A program made the position numbers and the translations under genes. This document shows, piece after piece, positions 24,954-32,585 of a DNA stretch of 38,816 nucleotides. Where the stretch lies: assembly GCA_030681475.1 (NCBI GenBank), contig JAUXWT010000007.1:1-38816 (forward strand), read 5' to 3'. The first letter of the stretch is position 1, and each line of letters opens with the position of its first letter. The notes beneath the pieces were generated by a model. It was not told where the DNA came from and did no database searches. It worked only from the letters and a program-made list of their open reading frames with translations. This DNA is from Bacteroidales bacterium (GTDB lineage: Bacteria > Bacteroidota > Bacteroidia > Bacteroidales > FEN-979).

Positions 24954-25550
24954 ATGAAATTAAGTAAAGGTTGGATTGTGTTGATCATCATCGTCGGTGT
25001 GATTCTACTCCTTGTCTTTTGGGCCACCGGTATTAACAATAATTTAGTAACCAAGGAGGAAGGTGTAAATCAGTCGTGGGCCAATGTCGAAAATGTGTAT
25101 CAGCGGAGGCTTGATCTGATCCCGAACCTGGTAAATACTGTAAAAGGTGTTGCAAATTTTGAACAACAAACGCTGACTGCTGTCATCGAAGCGCGTGCAA
25201 AAGCCACCAGTGTCCAGATCAATCCCAAAAACCTCGATGAAGGAGCTATTCAGAAGTTCCAGGAGGCACAGGGCGGTGTCAGTTCCGCACTGGCGAGGCT
25301 CATGGTTGTGGTAGAAAGATATCCCGAACTCAAAGCCACGCAGAACTTTTCGGAACTCCAGGCGCAACTGGAAGGTACTGAGAACCGGATCACCGTTGAA
25401 CGAATGAAGTTCAATGAGTCGGCGCAGACTTATAATTCATATTTGCGCCGTTTCCCCAATGTCATGTTTGCCGGGATGTTTGGATTCCAGAAGAAAGCTT
25501 ATTTCCAGGGAGAGACAGGAGCGGAAAAAGCCCCGGAGGTTGTATTTTAG
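24954..25550 (+). CDS. lemA: LemA family membrane protein
   Basis: This 198-residue LemA-family protein has one N-terminal membrane helix (about residues 5-24, WIVLIIIVGVILLLVFWA). A helical domain follows with the family segments ANVENVYQRRLDLIPNLVNT and FNESAQTYNSYLRRFPN. Topology is probably N-terminus out and helical domain in the periplasm, as proposed for the family. The molecular role is not established. It begins a tight three-gene group with two TPM-domain genes, a common arrangement in this phylum. Confidence 0.92.
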   Translation: MKLSKGWIVLIIIVGVILLLVFWATGINNNLVTKEEGVNQSWANVENVYQRRLDLIPNLVNTVKGVANFEQQTLTAVIEARAKATSVQINPKNLDEGAIQKFQEAQGGVSSALARLMVVVERYPELKATQNFSELQAQLEGTENRITVERMKFNESAQTYNSYLRRFPNVMFAGMFGFQKKAYFQGETGAEKAPEVVF

Positions 25551-25567
25551 TAAAAAAAATAAAAACG

Positions 25568-26017
25568 ATGGGTACTGCTGTAAAAGACTTTTTTACAAGC
25601 GAGGAGCAAGAGGTGATCAAACAGGCGATCAGGAATGCCGAACTGGATACTTCCGGAGAGATCCGCGTTCACCTGGAAAATAGTTGTTCCGGGGAGGTAT
25701 TGGACCGGGCTGCCTTTATTTTCAAACATCTTGGGATGAATAAAACGGAACTCCGGAATGGGGTGCTGATATATCTGGCCGTGAAAGACCATCTTTTTGC
25801 CATCATTGGCGACAAGGGTATGCACAAAGTTGTACCCGAATATTTTTGGGATGAGATAAAAGCCGGGATGTTGGCAAATTTCAGGGAAAATCGATTTGCC
25901 AGGGGCCTTACCGAAGCAATAATCACAACCGGTGTGCAACTTAAAAAACATTTTCCCCGACAAGACAATGATATAAATGAGCTCCCTGACGATATATCTT
26001 TCGGGGAAGGGAAATAA
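25568..26017 (+). CDS. TPM domain protein, soluble form
   Basis: This 149-residue protein consists almost only of a TPM domain (the fold of TLP18.3, Psb32 and MOLO-1). Visible are FFTSEEQEVIKQAIRNAE, the strand TSGEIRVHLE, NGVLIYLAVKDHLFAIIGDKG and the C-terminal helix GLTEAIITTGVQLKKHF. It lacks a signal peptide and membrane helix, so it is probably cytoplasmic or bound to a partner. It starts 17 bp after lemA. TPM domains have been linked to phosphatase activity and to photosystem repair in plants; its role here is unknown. Confidence 0.85.
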   Translation: MGTAVKDFFTSEEQEVIKQAIRNAELDTSGEIRVHLENSCSGEVLDRAAFIFKHLGMNKTELRNGVLIYLAVKDHLFAIIGDKGMHKVVPEYFWDEIKAGMLANFRENRFARGLTEAIITTGVQLKKHFPRQDNDINELPDDISFGEGK

Positions 26018-26021
26018 AGTT

Positions 26022-26077
26022 TTAAGTGTTAAGTGTTAAGTGTTAAGTTTTAAGTGTTAAGTTTTAAGTGTTAAGTT
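26022..26077. repeat. Eight-copy 7-bp tandem repeat between two TPM genes
   Basis: Eight back-to-back copies of TTAAGTG or TTAAGTT fill 26022-26077. The array starts 4 bp after one stop codon and ends 7 bp before the next ATG. It leaves almost no room for other signals between the two genes. Confidence 0.9.
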
Positions 26078-26084
26078 ATTCGGG

Positions 26085-26897
26085 ATGTTATTTTTAAAAC
26101 AGGTTTTCGTATTTCTGATTTTATTATTCGCCTTTTCATGGGAAGTAAAATCCCAGGAAATTCCTGCCAGACCGGATCCGCCGAGGCTCGTGAATGATTT
26201 TTCAGGCATTCTGGGTGCCAGTGAGGTGCAGCGTCTGGAACAAAAACTTGTTTTGTTCAATGATTCAACATCCACGCAAATCGTTGTTGTCCTGGTTAAA
26301 TCGCTGAACGGGTACGACAAAAACGAATTTGCCAGGCTGATCGGCGAACAATGGGGCGTGGGACAAAAGGGAAAGAATAACGGAGCGGTCATTGTCGTAA
26401 AACCTAAATATCCGAACGAAAAAGGAGAGGCCTGCATACAAACCGGTTATGGCCTTGAAGGCGCCATACCCGATGCTTTGGCCAAGCGCATCGTTGACAA
26501 TGAGATGATCCCGAATTTCAGCAAAGGAGATTATTATGCCGGAATTGAATCTGCCACTACTGCCATGATATCCCTGGTAAAAGGCGAATATACAGCAGAC
26601 CAGTACAATAAAAGAGTCAACAAGAAATCGAGTCCATATGCTATCCTGATCCCCATCGTTATTATGATGGTCGTGTTCATGCTTATGCGCGGATCGCGTT
26701 CCAGGGGGAAGTCAATAGGTAAGAATATACCCTTCTGGGCAGCCATGGTGTTACTGGGATCCATGGGACGAGGTCACAGCGGCTCATGGAACAATTTCAG
26801 CTCCGGCAGCGGTGGGTTTGGTGGAGGTGGAGGAGGCGGCTTCGGCGGTTTTGGCGGGGGAAGCTTTGGCGGCGGGGGCGCGGGTGGAAGCTGGTAG
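26085..26897 (+). CDS. TPM domain protein, membrane-anchored with Gly-rich tail (YgcG type)
   Basis: This 270-residue envelope protein has a signal peptide (1-23, ending near VKSQ) and a TPM domain at about 35-165 (LVNDFSGILGASEVQRLEQ, GVGQKGKNNGAVIVV, IQTGYGLEGAIPDALAKRI). A membrane helix follows at 185-201 (AILIPIVIMMVVFMLMR), with a second hydrophobic stretch near 215-227. The tail from about 240 is mostly Gly, Phe and Ser ([13 protein letters not shown]). This layout is that of YgcG-like proteins. It is the last of the lemA-TPM-TPM group; a shared envelope-related role is inferred from context only. Confidence 0.88.
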   Translation: MLFLKQVFVFLILLFAFSWEVKSQEIPARPDPPRLVNDFSGILGASEVQRLEQKLVLFNDSTSTQIVVVLVKSLNGYDKNEFARLIGEQWGVGQKGKNNGAVIVVKPKYPNEKGEACIQTGYGLEGAIPDALAKRIVDNEMIPNFSKGDYYAGIESATTAMISLVKGEYTADQYNKRVNKKSSPYAILIPIVIMMVVFMLMRGSRSRGKSIGKNIPFWAAMVLLGSMGRGHSGSWNNFSSGSGGFGGGGGGGFGGFGGGSFGGGGAGGSW

Positions 26898-26903
26898 GAT
26901 AAG

Positions 26904-26927
26904 GTAGCGAGGTAGCGAGGTAGTGAA
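26904..26927. repeat. 8-bp tandem repeat
   Basis: GTAGCGAG (26904-26911), GTAGCGAG (26912-26919) and GTAGTGAA (26920-26927) form a three-unit array just after the TPM stop codon and 26 bp before the DUF4492 start. Confidence 0.75.
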
Positions 26928-26953
26928 ACCGGGTTATAAGAATATAATTGCTG

Positions 26954-27169
26954 ATGAAGCTTTTAAGGAATATATGGGGTTTCTATTATGATGGCTTTCG
27001 TGGTATGACCATTGGCAGGCGGCTTTGGGCTATCATTCTCATCAAGCTTTTTATCATGTTCTTCGTACTCCGGCTTTTCTTTTTCCCGAATTTTTTAAAT
27101 TCCAGATTCGACAGCGACCAGCAAAAAGGAGATTTCGTCGGCCGGGAACTTATTGACCGGACGCATTAA
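26954..27169 (+). CDS. DUF4492 family small membrane protein
   Basis: This 71-residue protein starts MKLLRNIWGFYYDGFRGMTI, continues with GRRLWAIILIKLFIMFFVL and RLFFFPNFL, then ends in a short charged tail. This is the pattern of DUF4492: one central membrane helix and a basic, aromatic N-terminus. In related genomes the gene usually precedes cydAB (cytochrome bd oxidase); no cyd gene is in this window. The ATG at 26954 was chosen over a TTG two codons earlier. A strong terminator follows directly. Confidence 0.85.
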   Translation: MKLLRNIWGFYYDGFRGMTIGRRLWAIILIKLFIMFFVLRLFFFPNFLNSRFDSDQQKGDFVGRELIDRTH

Positions 27170-27170
27170 A

Positions 27171-27210
27171 AAAGAGGGCGTCCCAAAAGGGCGCCCTCTT
27201 TTCTTTTTTT
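27171..27210 (+). terminator. Strong rho-independent terminator after DUF4492
   Basis: AAAGAGGGCG pairs with CGCCCTCTTT, with CCC/GGG extending the stem around an AAAA loop, followed by a T-rich run to about 27211. Confidence 0.92.
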
Positions 27211-27638
27211 TGCCCTCAGGCCGGGCGGCCTCGTCACCGCATCGCGTCTACGCCTGGGTCAAAACTATAGTCTCGGCGAGAGTATCAGGGTGAGATCGCC
27301 CCAGCCAAGGCCGCTCATACGGTGACTGGTACTTCTTAGTAACCAAAAACGGTCTAACAAGACCATTTTTTCAGATTATGAGTGATACTTAACAGTCCGA
27401 CTTCAATTTCGACTTTATCACAACTTGTGAGCATAAATCTCCTGAAGCCTTTGTTGAATTTATATTACCAAAAACAGATAATTCTGTTTTGAACCATAGC
27501 CGGCGTCTCCTGTTACGGTATTTGGCAAATGTCCATAAATTGCAGATAATCAGATGTTTGAATAGAATGTTGTCAACTATGTTATTAACAATCAGATTGT
27601 TGTAATGGAGCAACTTGGGCAAAGCAGACAATCCGCCT
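27211..27638. other. Intergenic stretch without convincing genes
   Basis: The first 100 bp (27211-27310) are clearly more GC-rich than the surroundings and contain GCATCGCGTCTACG, which resembles half of a REP-type palindrome. The rest is AT-rich. A leftward reading frame at 27389-27631 (80 codons) has a run of basic residues (YRNRRRRLW) but no recognisable family, promoter or operon partner, and I do not call it a gene. Confidence 0.5.
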
Positions 27639-27757
27639 CATGAAATTCACGTCAGGAAAATCGAGAAATGAGCGTTAAAAACTGCGGACTGTCTGAGGAG
27701 CGAAGCGACGAGTTTCCGCAGTTTAGCGAATGACGAAGATTTTCAGTGAATTTCATG
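27639..27757. repeat. 119-bp nested inverted-repeat element
   Basis: CATGAAATTCAC (27639-27650) is exactly inverted as GTGAATTTCATG (27746-27757). Nested inside, AAACTGCGGA (27679-27688) is inverted as TCCGCAGTTT (27715-27724). GAAAATC and GATTTTC also pair near the ends. The whole unit can fold into one interrupted hairpin. No protein is encoded. It looks like a small dispersed element of the REP or MITE kind; I recall similar sequence between genes in other Bacteroidota but cannot verify this here. Confidence 0.7.
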
Positions 27758-27780
27758 AAGCGGTGACTTTTCTTTGCTAC

Positions 27781-27807
27781 CTTTCTTTTGGTGGTAGCAA
27801 AAGAAAG
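27781..27807. repeat. Perfect hairpin CTTTCTTTTG / CAAAAGAAAG
   Basis: Ten-base arms (27781-27790 and 27798-27807) flank a 7-base loop. An overlapping alternative stem uses GCTACC and GGTAGC, so two structures compete. It lies 23 bp after the nested inverted repeat and may be part of the same element. Confidence 0.65.
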
Positions 27808-27815
27808 TAGAGATA

Positions 27816-27856
27816 AAAACAAAAGAGGCTGCTCAATTATTTTTGAGACAGCCTCT
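27816..27856 (-). terminator. Rho-independent terminator of the skp-bamA block
   Basis: Read leftward, AGAGGCTG (from 27856) pairs with CAGCCTCT (to 27824), extended by CTCAA/TTGAG with one mismatch, then runs into TTTTGTTTTTATC. It closes the long leftward gene block, 20 bp after the last stop codon. Confidence 0.88.
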
Positions 27857-27876
27857 TCGTTTCCGAAATAAATACC

Positions 27877-28404
27877 TTATTGTATCCCGAGTTTTTTCTT
27901 TGTCAGTGCCATGATATCGTCTGCTTCATCTTTATAGATGATAACATCTTCAATGGCATTTAAGATATACGTGTATTTATTGTCCTTGGCAACGGCCTTG
28001 ATGGCCACCTTGGCTTTTTCGATGAAAGGACTGACAAGATCTTGCTGTTTAGTCTGCAGATCCTGACTGGCCTTTTGCTGAAATGAATCAATACGACCCT
28101 GAAGATCTGATAATTCCTTTTCTTTGTTTTGTTTGATCAAGTCAGACATACTTGATGCTTGTGACTGATAATCAAGATACTTGTTTTCAAATTCAGCCTT
28201 CATAACATCCATCTGATCTGTCAGTGTTTTCTGGTAGTTTTGAAGTTTGACTTTAACGGAATCAATACCTGGCATAGCCGCCAAAAGTGTATTGAAATCG
28301 ATATAACCGATCTTGATCGGATTTTGTGCTTGTGTTGATGCAAATGAACAACTGACAATCAATACGAAAACAGCAATGAACTTAGCTAATTTTTTCATTT
28401 TCAA
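27877..28404 (-). CDS. OmpH/Skp family periplasmic chaperone (second copy)
   Basis: This 175-residue protein has a signal peptide (1-26, ending ASTQAQ), then IGYIDFNTLLAAMPGIDSV, the short N-terminal strand and helix of Skp/OmpH. A long charged coiled coil follows (about 50-125) and the C-terminal YTYILNAIEDVIIYKDEADDI closes the body domain. Skp trimers hold unfolded outer-membrane proteins in the periplasm for BamA. It is the last gene of the block and may also have its own promoter at 28438. Confidence 0.9.
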   Translation of the reverse strand: MKMKKLAKFIAVFVLIVSCSFASTQAQNPIKIGYIDFNTLLAAMPGIDSVKVKLQNYQKTLTDQMDVMKAEFENKYLDYQSQASSMSDLIKQNKEKELSDLQGRIDSFQQKASQDLQTKQQDLVSPFIEKAKVAIKAVAKDNKYTYILNAIEDVIIYKDEADDIMALTKKKLGIQ

Positions 28405-28437
28405 TGATTAAATGGTTTATACTACGATTTGGTGGTG

Positions 28438-28445
28438 CAAAAGTA
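28438..28445 (-). promoter_or_regulatory. -7 promoter element of the second skp gene
   Basis: Read leftward the bases are TACTTTTG, an exact TAnnTTTG match 34 bp before the ATG. No clear -33 box is seen. Confidence 0.45.
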
Positions 28446-28455
28446 AACATTATTT

Positions 28456-29103
28456 TTATTTTTTTGGTTCCCTGGATTCCATCCCACCTGCAGGTGGTTC
28501 TTTTGCAGCTCCTGTCTTGGGACTGGAGGTAGAAGATGGGGAAGAAGAAGAAGAAGAAGAACCGGTATTGCTTCGCGATTTCCTGTTATTGAGGTTTGCT
28601 CCGAGATTGTCAAGCACCTCATCACTGATATCGTATTTAGGATTGGCATACATCATGGTCAGACTGCCACCCTTGTCGAATATGACTGCATAATTGTTGC
28701 TATTTGCAATATCCTGGATCGCATTGTATATTTTTTCCTGGATCGGTTTTACAAGCTCCTGCCGTTTTTTAAACAGATCGCCATCTTTTCCAAAACGGGT
28801 CCGCTGCAAATTCTTAGCATCTTTTTCCTTTTCCACGATTTCCTGCTCCTTTTTCTTCTTCATGTCATCCGGAAGAAGAACAGCCTGGGTTTGGTAGTCC
28901 TTATACATCTTATCAACCTCGGCAAACTTATCTTCGATCTCCTTTTGCCATTGAACGGAAATTTCATCAAGCTGAGACTGAGCTTCAGCAAACTGCGGTA
29001 TATTATCGAGGATATACTCAGTATCAACATAGGCGAATTTCTGGGCATGAGCCATAATCCCGGCTAAAATGATAAACGTAAAAATTAAAACTTGCTTTTT
29101 CAT
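28456..29103 (-). CDS. OmpH/Skp family periplasmic chaperone (first copy, Ser-rich tail)
   Basis: This 215-residue protein has a signal peptide (1-20, ending GIMAHAQ), the Skp-like start FAYVDTEYILDNIPQF, a long charged coiled coil, and NNYAVIFDKGGSLTMMYANP in the body strands. The last 35 residues are unusual: a serine run (SSSSSSSPSSTSS) and a Pro/Gly/Lys-rich end, probably disordered. It lies between bamA and the second skp, so both chaperones are made with the barrel-assembly machine. Confidence 0.9.
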   Translation of the reverse strand: MKKQVLIFTFIILAGIMAHAQKFAYVDTEYILDNIPQFAEAQSQLDEISVQWQKEIEDKFAEVDKMYKDYQTQAVLLPDDMKKKKEQEIVEKEKDAKNLQRTRFGKDGDLFKKRQELVKPIQEKIYNAIQDIANSNNYAVIFDKGGSLTMMYANPKYDISDEVLDNLGANLNNRKSRSNTGSSSSSSSPSSTSSPKTGAAKEPPAGGMESREPKK

Positions 29104-29173
29104 ATTCAGTGATTTTAAACTTTATTTACAGAATTAGGTAACAGGGTAACTAAGTCCGCTTGTCCACCATTTT

Positions 29174-31795
29174 TCAATCAATCGAAGAGTTAATCGAGAA
29201 GTGAAACTGTCCCTTATTAGCCCCCGGAACACCGGGAACAGCATCCAGCCCATACCCCCAATCAAGCCCCAGCAAACCAAACATCGGCAGGAATACTCTT
29301 ATTCCGACACCTGTTGACCGGTAAACATTAAACGGATTGAAATTGCTCCAACTCGACCAGGCATTGCCTGCCTCAACAAAGGCTAATCCAAAAATGGTAG
29401 CGCTTGGATTCAGCGAAATCGGGTAACGCAATTCAAGTGTATAACGGTTATAAACCGTACCACCCTGCGTATTGGGATAGCCGGGTGTGAGCGAATTATT
29501 CGCATATCCCCGCATACCGATAAGTTCACGGCCATCCAGGTTATTGGTTCCCGATAGCCCGTCTCCGCCCAGATAAAACCGTTCAAATGGCGTCACTCCC
29601 AAATCCTTATTGTAGGAGCCGAGAAATCCAAGCTGAAGCCGTGGTGTAAGTACAAGTTTTTCGATGAGATTGATATACCACGCTCCTTTGAATTTGATCT
29701 TGTAAAATTCAACCCATCTAAAACGCTCGTTCACAGGCATATTTTTATAATCACGGTCTCCACGGAACATGGAATATGGGGGCGTCAACTCTAGAATTGT
29801 AGAAAATTCTGATCCGTTCCTTGCAAAAATTGGCGCATCTACTGAATTTCGAGATAATGCAATGGAGTAACTAAAAGAATTATAAATACCATTACCTCCG
29901 CCAAAAGTGAAAATAGAGGCATAATTGTATGTATTATACCTGTTATAATTCAGACTGTGGTATAATGAAAAATAATCATCCGGCCAACGCAATTGTGTTC
30001 CAAGCCCCACCGAGATGCCGTCTATTTTAAAATATGCATAACTCACATCATTTGGACTTGCCCCATTGGTATATTTTGAATGGAAATAGGATAAGCTCAG
30101 CGCCAGTGGTTTTCTGCCACCAAGCCATGGTTCGGTAAAGGAGAAACTATAACTGTAATAACCCCTTCCGTATGTTTGGAACCTTAAACTCAGCTTTTGT
30201 CCATCCCCGGCCGGGATAGGTTTCCACGCTTTAAGATTCGTAACGTTTTTTAATGAAAAATTGTTAAACGACAACCCAAGGGTCCCAACAATTCTGCCAT
30301 AACCCCACCCGCCTGAAAGTTCAATTTGATCGGCAGAAGTTTCGGTTACATCAAATCCCACATCAACGGTGCCATCCTCCGGCCTTGGATTGACATTGGG
30401 GTTGAGCTTCTCTGCATCGAAATATCTCAATTGGGCCAGTTGCCGCTGCGACCTGATCAGCCGGTCACGGCTGAAAAGTTGCCCCGGTCGGGTCTGTAAT
30501 TCACGTAAGGCGACATGATCGTTGGTTTTGGTATTCCCTTTAATGGTCACTTTGTTGACAGTAGCCTGTTTCCCTTCATGCATACGGATCTCCAGATCAA
30601 TTGAATCATACTGCACCCTTGTTTCCACGGGAACAACATCAAAGAAAAGATACCCATCGTCCATGTACAAGGACCTGATGTCGGCCCCATTGGGGTTATA
30701 TGTCAGCGCCTCTTCAAGCGCAGCCTGGTCATAAATATCGCCTTTCCCGATCCTTAATATCCGGTCAAGATATTTTGAGGAGTATTTCGTGTTGCCAACC
30801 CAGGTGATGCTACGTATATAATACTTAACTCCTTCTTCGATCCAGAGATGGAGATCGATGGTGTTATCGTCATTTTTCGCAATAGAATCTTTGAGAATTC
30901 GCGCATCACGGTAACCCAGTGAATTGTACTTTCCGATCAACAGTTGTTTATCTGCCTGATAATCCTCATCAATAAACTTCGAGGATTTAAAAATCCGTAT
31001 CCGGATATTATTGGAAGCATGTTCTCCCAAGGTATTTCCGATTTCGACAAAATCGAGGGTTGCAGCTTCTATCACTGCATCGACGACCACCTTATCCAAA
31101 TCTTTCATCGGATTGAACAGGCTCTTCTCCTTGGTCTTTTTCAAAGATGCCTTGATCATATCTGAACCGATATTGTAGTTGCCGTGGATGGTGATGGAAT
31201 ACACCTTAACCTTTTCATTTTTATCAATGTGTATATACATCGTCACCTCATTGGCCGCAGCGCTGTCCTTTTTCAGTGCAATATCCACCTCGGTGTTCAA
31301 ATAACCCTTGTCATTGTAAAATTTCCGGATGATATTCTTGGTTTTGATCATCAGGTTGTCAGTCACATAATCTCCCTTTACCAGGCGGATCTTCTGCCGG
31401 ATGTCGTCGGCATCAGACTTTTTTATACCGGTGAACTGGAACTTTGAAAGCCGCGGACGCTCTTTGAGGTAAAAGTCAAGAAATATCTGGTTATCAACCA
31501 CCTTTGAAACAGAAACCTTTATATCCTCAAACAGTCCCTGATCCCATAATTTACGTACCGCTTGTGATATCTTATCACCCGGAACCTTAACCCTGTCCCC
31601 CACCACCAAACCTGAAAGCATGATCAAAACATTTCCATCGAGGTATTTCACTCCGCTTACCGTGATTCCGCCGATATAATAATCCTTGGGATTGTTATAA
31701 TCAGTGACAAATTCATCACCCAGGCTGATCTGGGCAGTAATGGGCAGGTTTACAAGCAGTAATAATAAAATAATCAGCAGGTTACGAAGTCTCAT
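29174..31795 (-). CDS. bamA: Outer-membrane assembly factor BamA
   Basis: This 873-residue Omp85 protein inserts beta-barrel proteins in the outer membrane. It has a signal peptide (1-22), about five POTRA domains (GGITVSGVKYLDGNVLIMLS, VYSITIHGNYNIGS, NKVTIKGNTKTNDHVALREL and others) to about residue 470, and a C-terminal barrel. The barrel includes ELSGGWGYGRIVGTLGLSFN and ends FHFSINSSID. The barrel part YLGGDGLSGTNNLDGRELIG matches the usual Bacteroidota form. It lies 6 bp after uppS and 70 bp before the first skp. Confidence 0.96.
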   Translation of the reverse strand: MRLRNLLIILLLLLVNLPITAQISLGDEFVTDYNNPKDYYIGGITVSGVKYLDGNVLIMLSGLVVGDRVKVPGDKISQAVRKLWDQGLFEDIKVSVSKVVDNQIFLDFYLKERPRLSKFQFTGIKKSDADDIRQKIRLVKGDYVTDNLMIKTKNIIRKFYNDKGYLNTEVDIALKKDSAAANEVTMYIHIDKNEKVKVYSITIHGNYNIGSDMIKASLKKTKEKSLFNPMKDLDKVVVDAVIEAATLDFVEIGNTLGEHASNNIRIRIFKSSKFIDEDYQADKQLLIGKYNSLGYRDARILKDSIAKNDDNTIDLHLWIEEGVKYYIRSITWVGNTKYSSKYLDRILRIGKGDIYDQAALEEALTYNPNGADIRSLYMDDGYLFFDVVPVETRVQYDSIDLEIRMHEGKQATVNKVTIKGNTKTNDHVALRELQTRPGQLFSRDRLIRSQRQLAQLRYFDAEKLNPNVNPRPEDGTVDVGFDVTETSADQIELSGGWGYGRIVGTLGLSFNNFSLKNVTNLKAWKPIPAGDGQKLSLRFQTYGRGYYSYSFSFTEPWLGGRKPLALSLSYFHSKYTNGASPNDVSYAYFKIDGISVGLGTQLRWPDDYFSLYHSLNYNRYNTYNYASIFTFGGGNGIYNSFSYSIALSRNSVDAPIFARNGSEFSTILELTPPYSMFRGDRDYKNMPVNERFRWVEFYKIKFKGAWYINLIEKLVLTPRLQLGFLGSYNKDLGVTPFERFYLGGDGLSGTNNLDGRELIGMRGYANNSLTPGYPNTQGGTVYNRYTLELRYPISLNPSATIFGLAFVEAGNAWSSWSNFNPFNVYRSTGVGIRVFLPMFGLLGLDWGYGLDAVPGVPGANKGQFHFSINSSID

Positions 31796-31801
31796 TCAAG
31801 T

Positions 31802-32569
31802 TTATTTACGTAGTTTTCCTTCAAATTCATTGATCTGTTCACTGGTCAGCCCAAACCTTCGCTCCCTTCCCTGGAAATCAAGAATGGCTTTGTAAAAATC
31901 ATCTTTACCAAAATCCGGCCACAGGGTATTGGTGAAATAAAATTCTGTATAGGCAATTTGCCAGAGTAAGAAATTACTGATCCGGTATTCCCCGCTGGTA
32001 CGGATAAGGAATTCAGGGTCGGGATATTTTGCGGTGGTCAGGAAGGAGGTAAAAGTTGACAGGTTGATCTGGTCGGGTGATAATTCGTTTTGTTCCACCT
32101 TTCGGGCAATTGACCTGGCCACCTCCACAAGCTCCCACCGGGAACTGTAACTCAATGCAAGGATCAGGGTCATCCCGGTATTTTTTTCAGTTTCATCAAT
32201 TGCCTTCATCAGTTCCCGAAAGCTTTTTGGAGGGAGGCTTTTCAGATCGCCAATTGCCTGCAGTCTGATGTTATTTACCATCAAGGTCTCCATCTCCTTG
32301 TGAAGTGAATTGACCAGGATTCGCATCAGTGCATCAATTTCATACTTGGGGCGGTTCCAGTTTTCGGTCGAAAAGGCATACATCGTCAGGTAGCGTATTC
32401 CGAGTTCGGCGGCAGCTTCTGTCGTGTTGCGAACTGCATCTACGCCTTTTTCGTGGCCGAGTGTGCGAATGAAACCACGTTTTTTAGCCCAACGTCCATT
32501 TCCATCCATGATCACCGCTACGTGAACCGGCAAATTCTGCTTGTCAATCTGATCTTTAAGTTCTTTCAT
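31802..32569 (-). CDS. uppS: Isoprenyl transferase (undecaprenyl diphosphate synthase)
   Basis: This 255-residue cis-prenyltransferase makes the C55 lipid carrier for peptidoglycan and surface glycans. The catalytic Asp22 lies in VIMDGNGRWAKKRG. Also present are TLGHEKG, YAFSTENWNRP, LALSYSSRWEL and the C-terminal PEFLIRTSGEYRISNFLLWQ. The length is normal. The 16-bp gap from porG and 6-bp gap to bamA place all three in one transcript. Confidence 0.95.
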   Translation of the reverse strand: MKELKDQIDKQNLPVHVAVIMDGNGRWAKKRGFIRTLGHEKGVDAVRNTTEAAAELGIRYLTMYAFSTENWNRPKYEIDALMRILVNSLHKEMETLMVNNIRLQAIGDLKSLPPKSFRELMKAIDETEKNTGMTLILALSYSSRWELVEVARSIARKVEQNELSPDQINLSTFTSFLTTAKYPDPEFLIRTSGEYRISNFLLWQIAYTEFYFTNTLWPDFGKDDFYKAILDFQGRERRFGLTSEQINEFEGKLRK

Positions 32570-32585
32570 ATCGAAAAACCGAAAA

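Noticed and set aside
27389-27631. Leftward 80-codon frame in the large intergenic region
   Set aside because: No start signal, no similarity I recognise and no operon context; the run of arginines alone is not evidence of a gene.
28412-28693. Rightward frame opposite the Ser-rich tail of the first skp gene
   Set aside because: It mirrors the serine and acidic codons of the real gene (a Glu run on this strand) and lacks any independent support.
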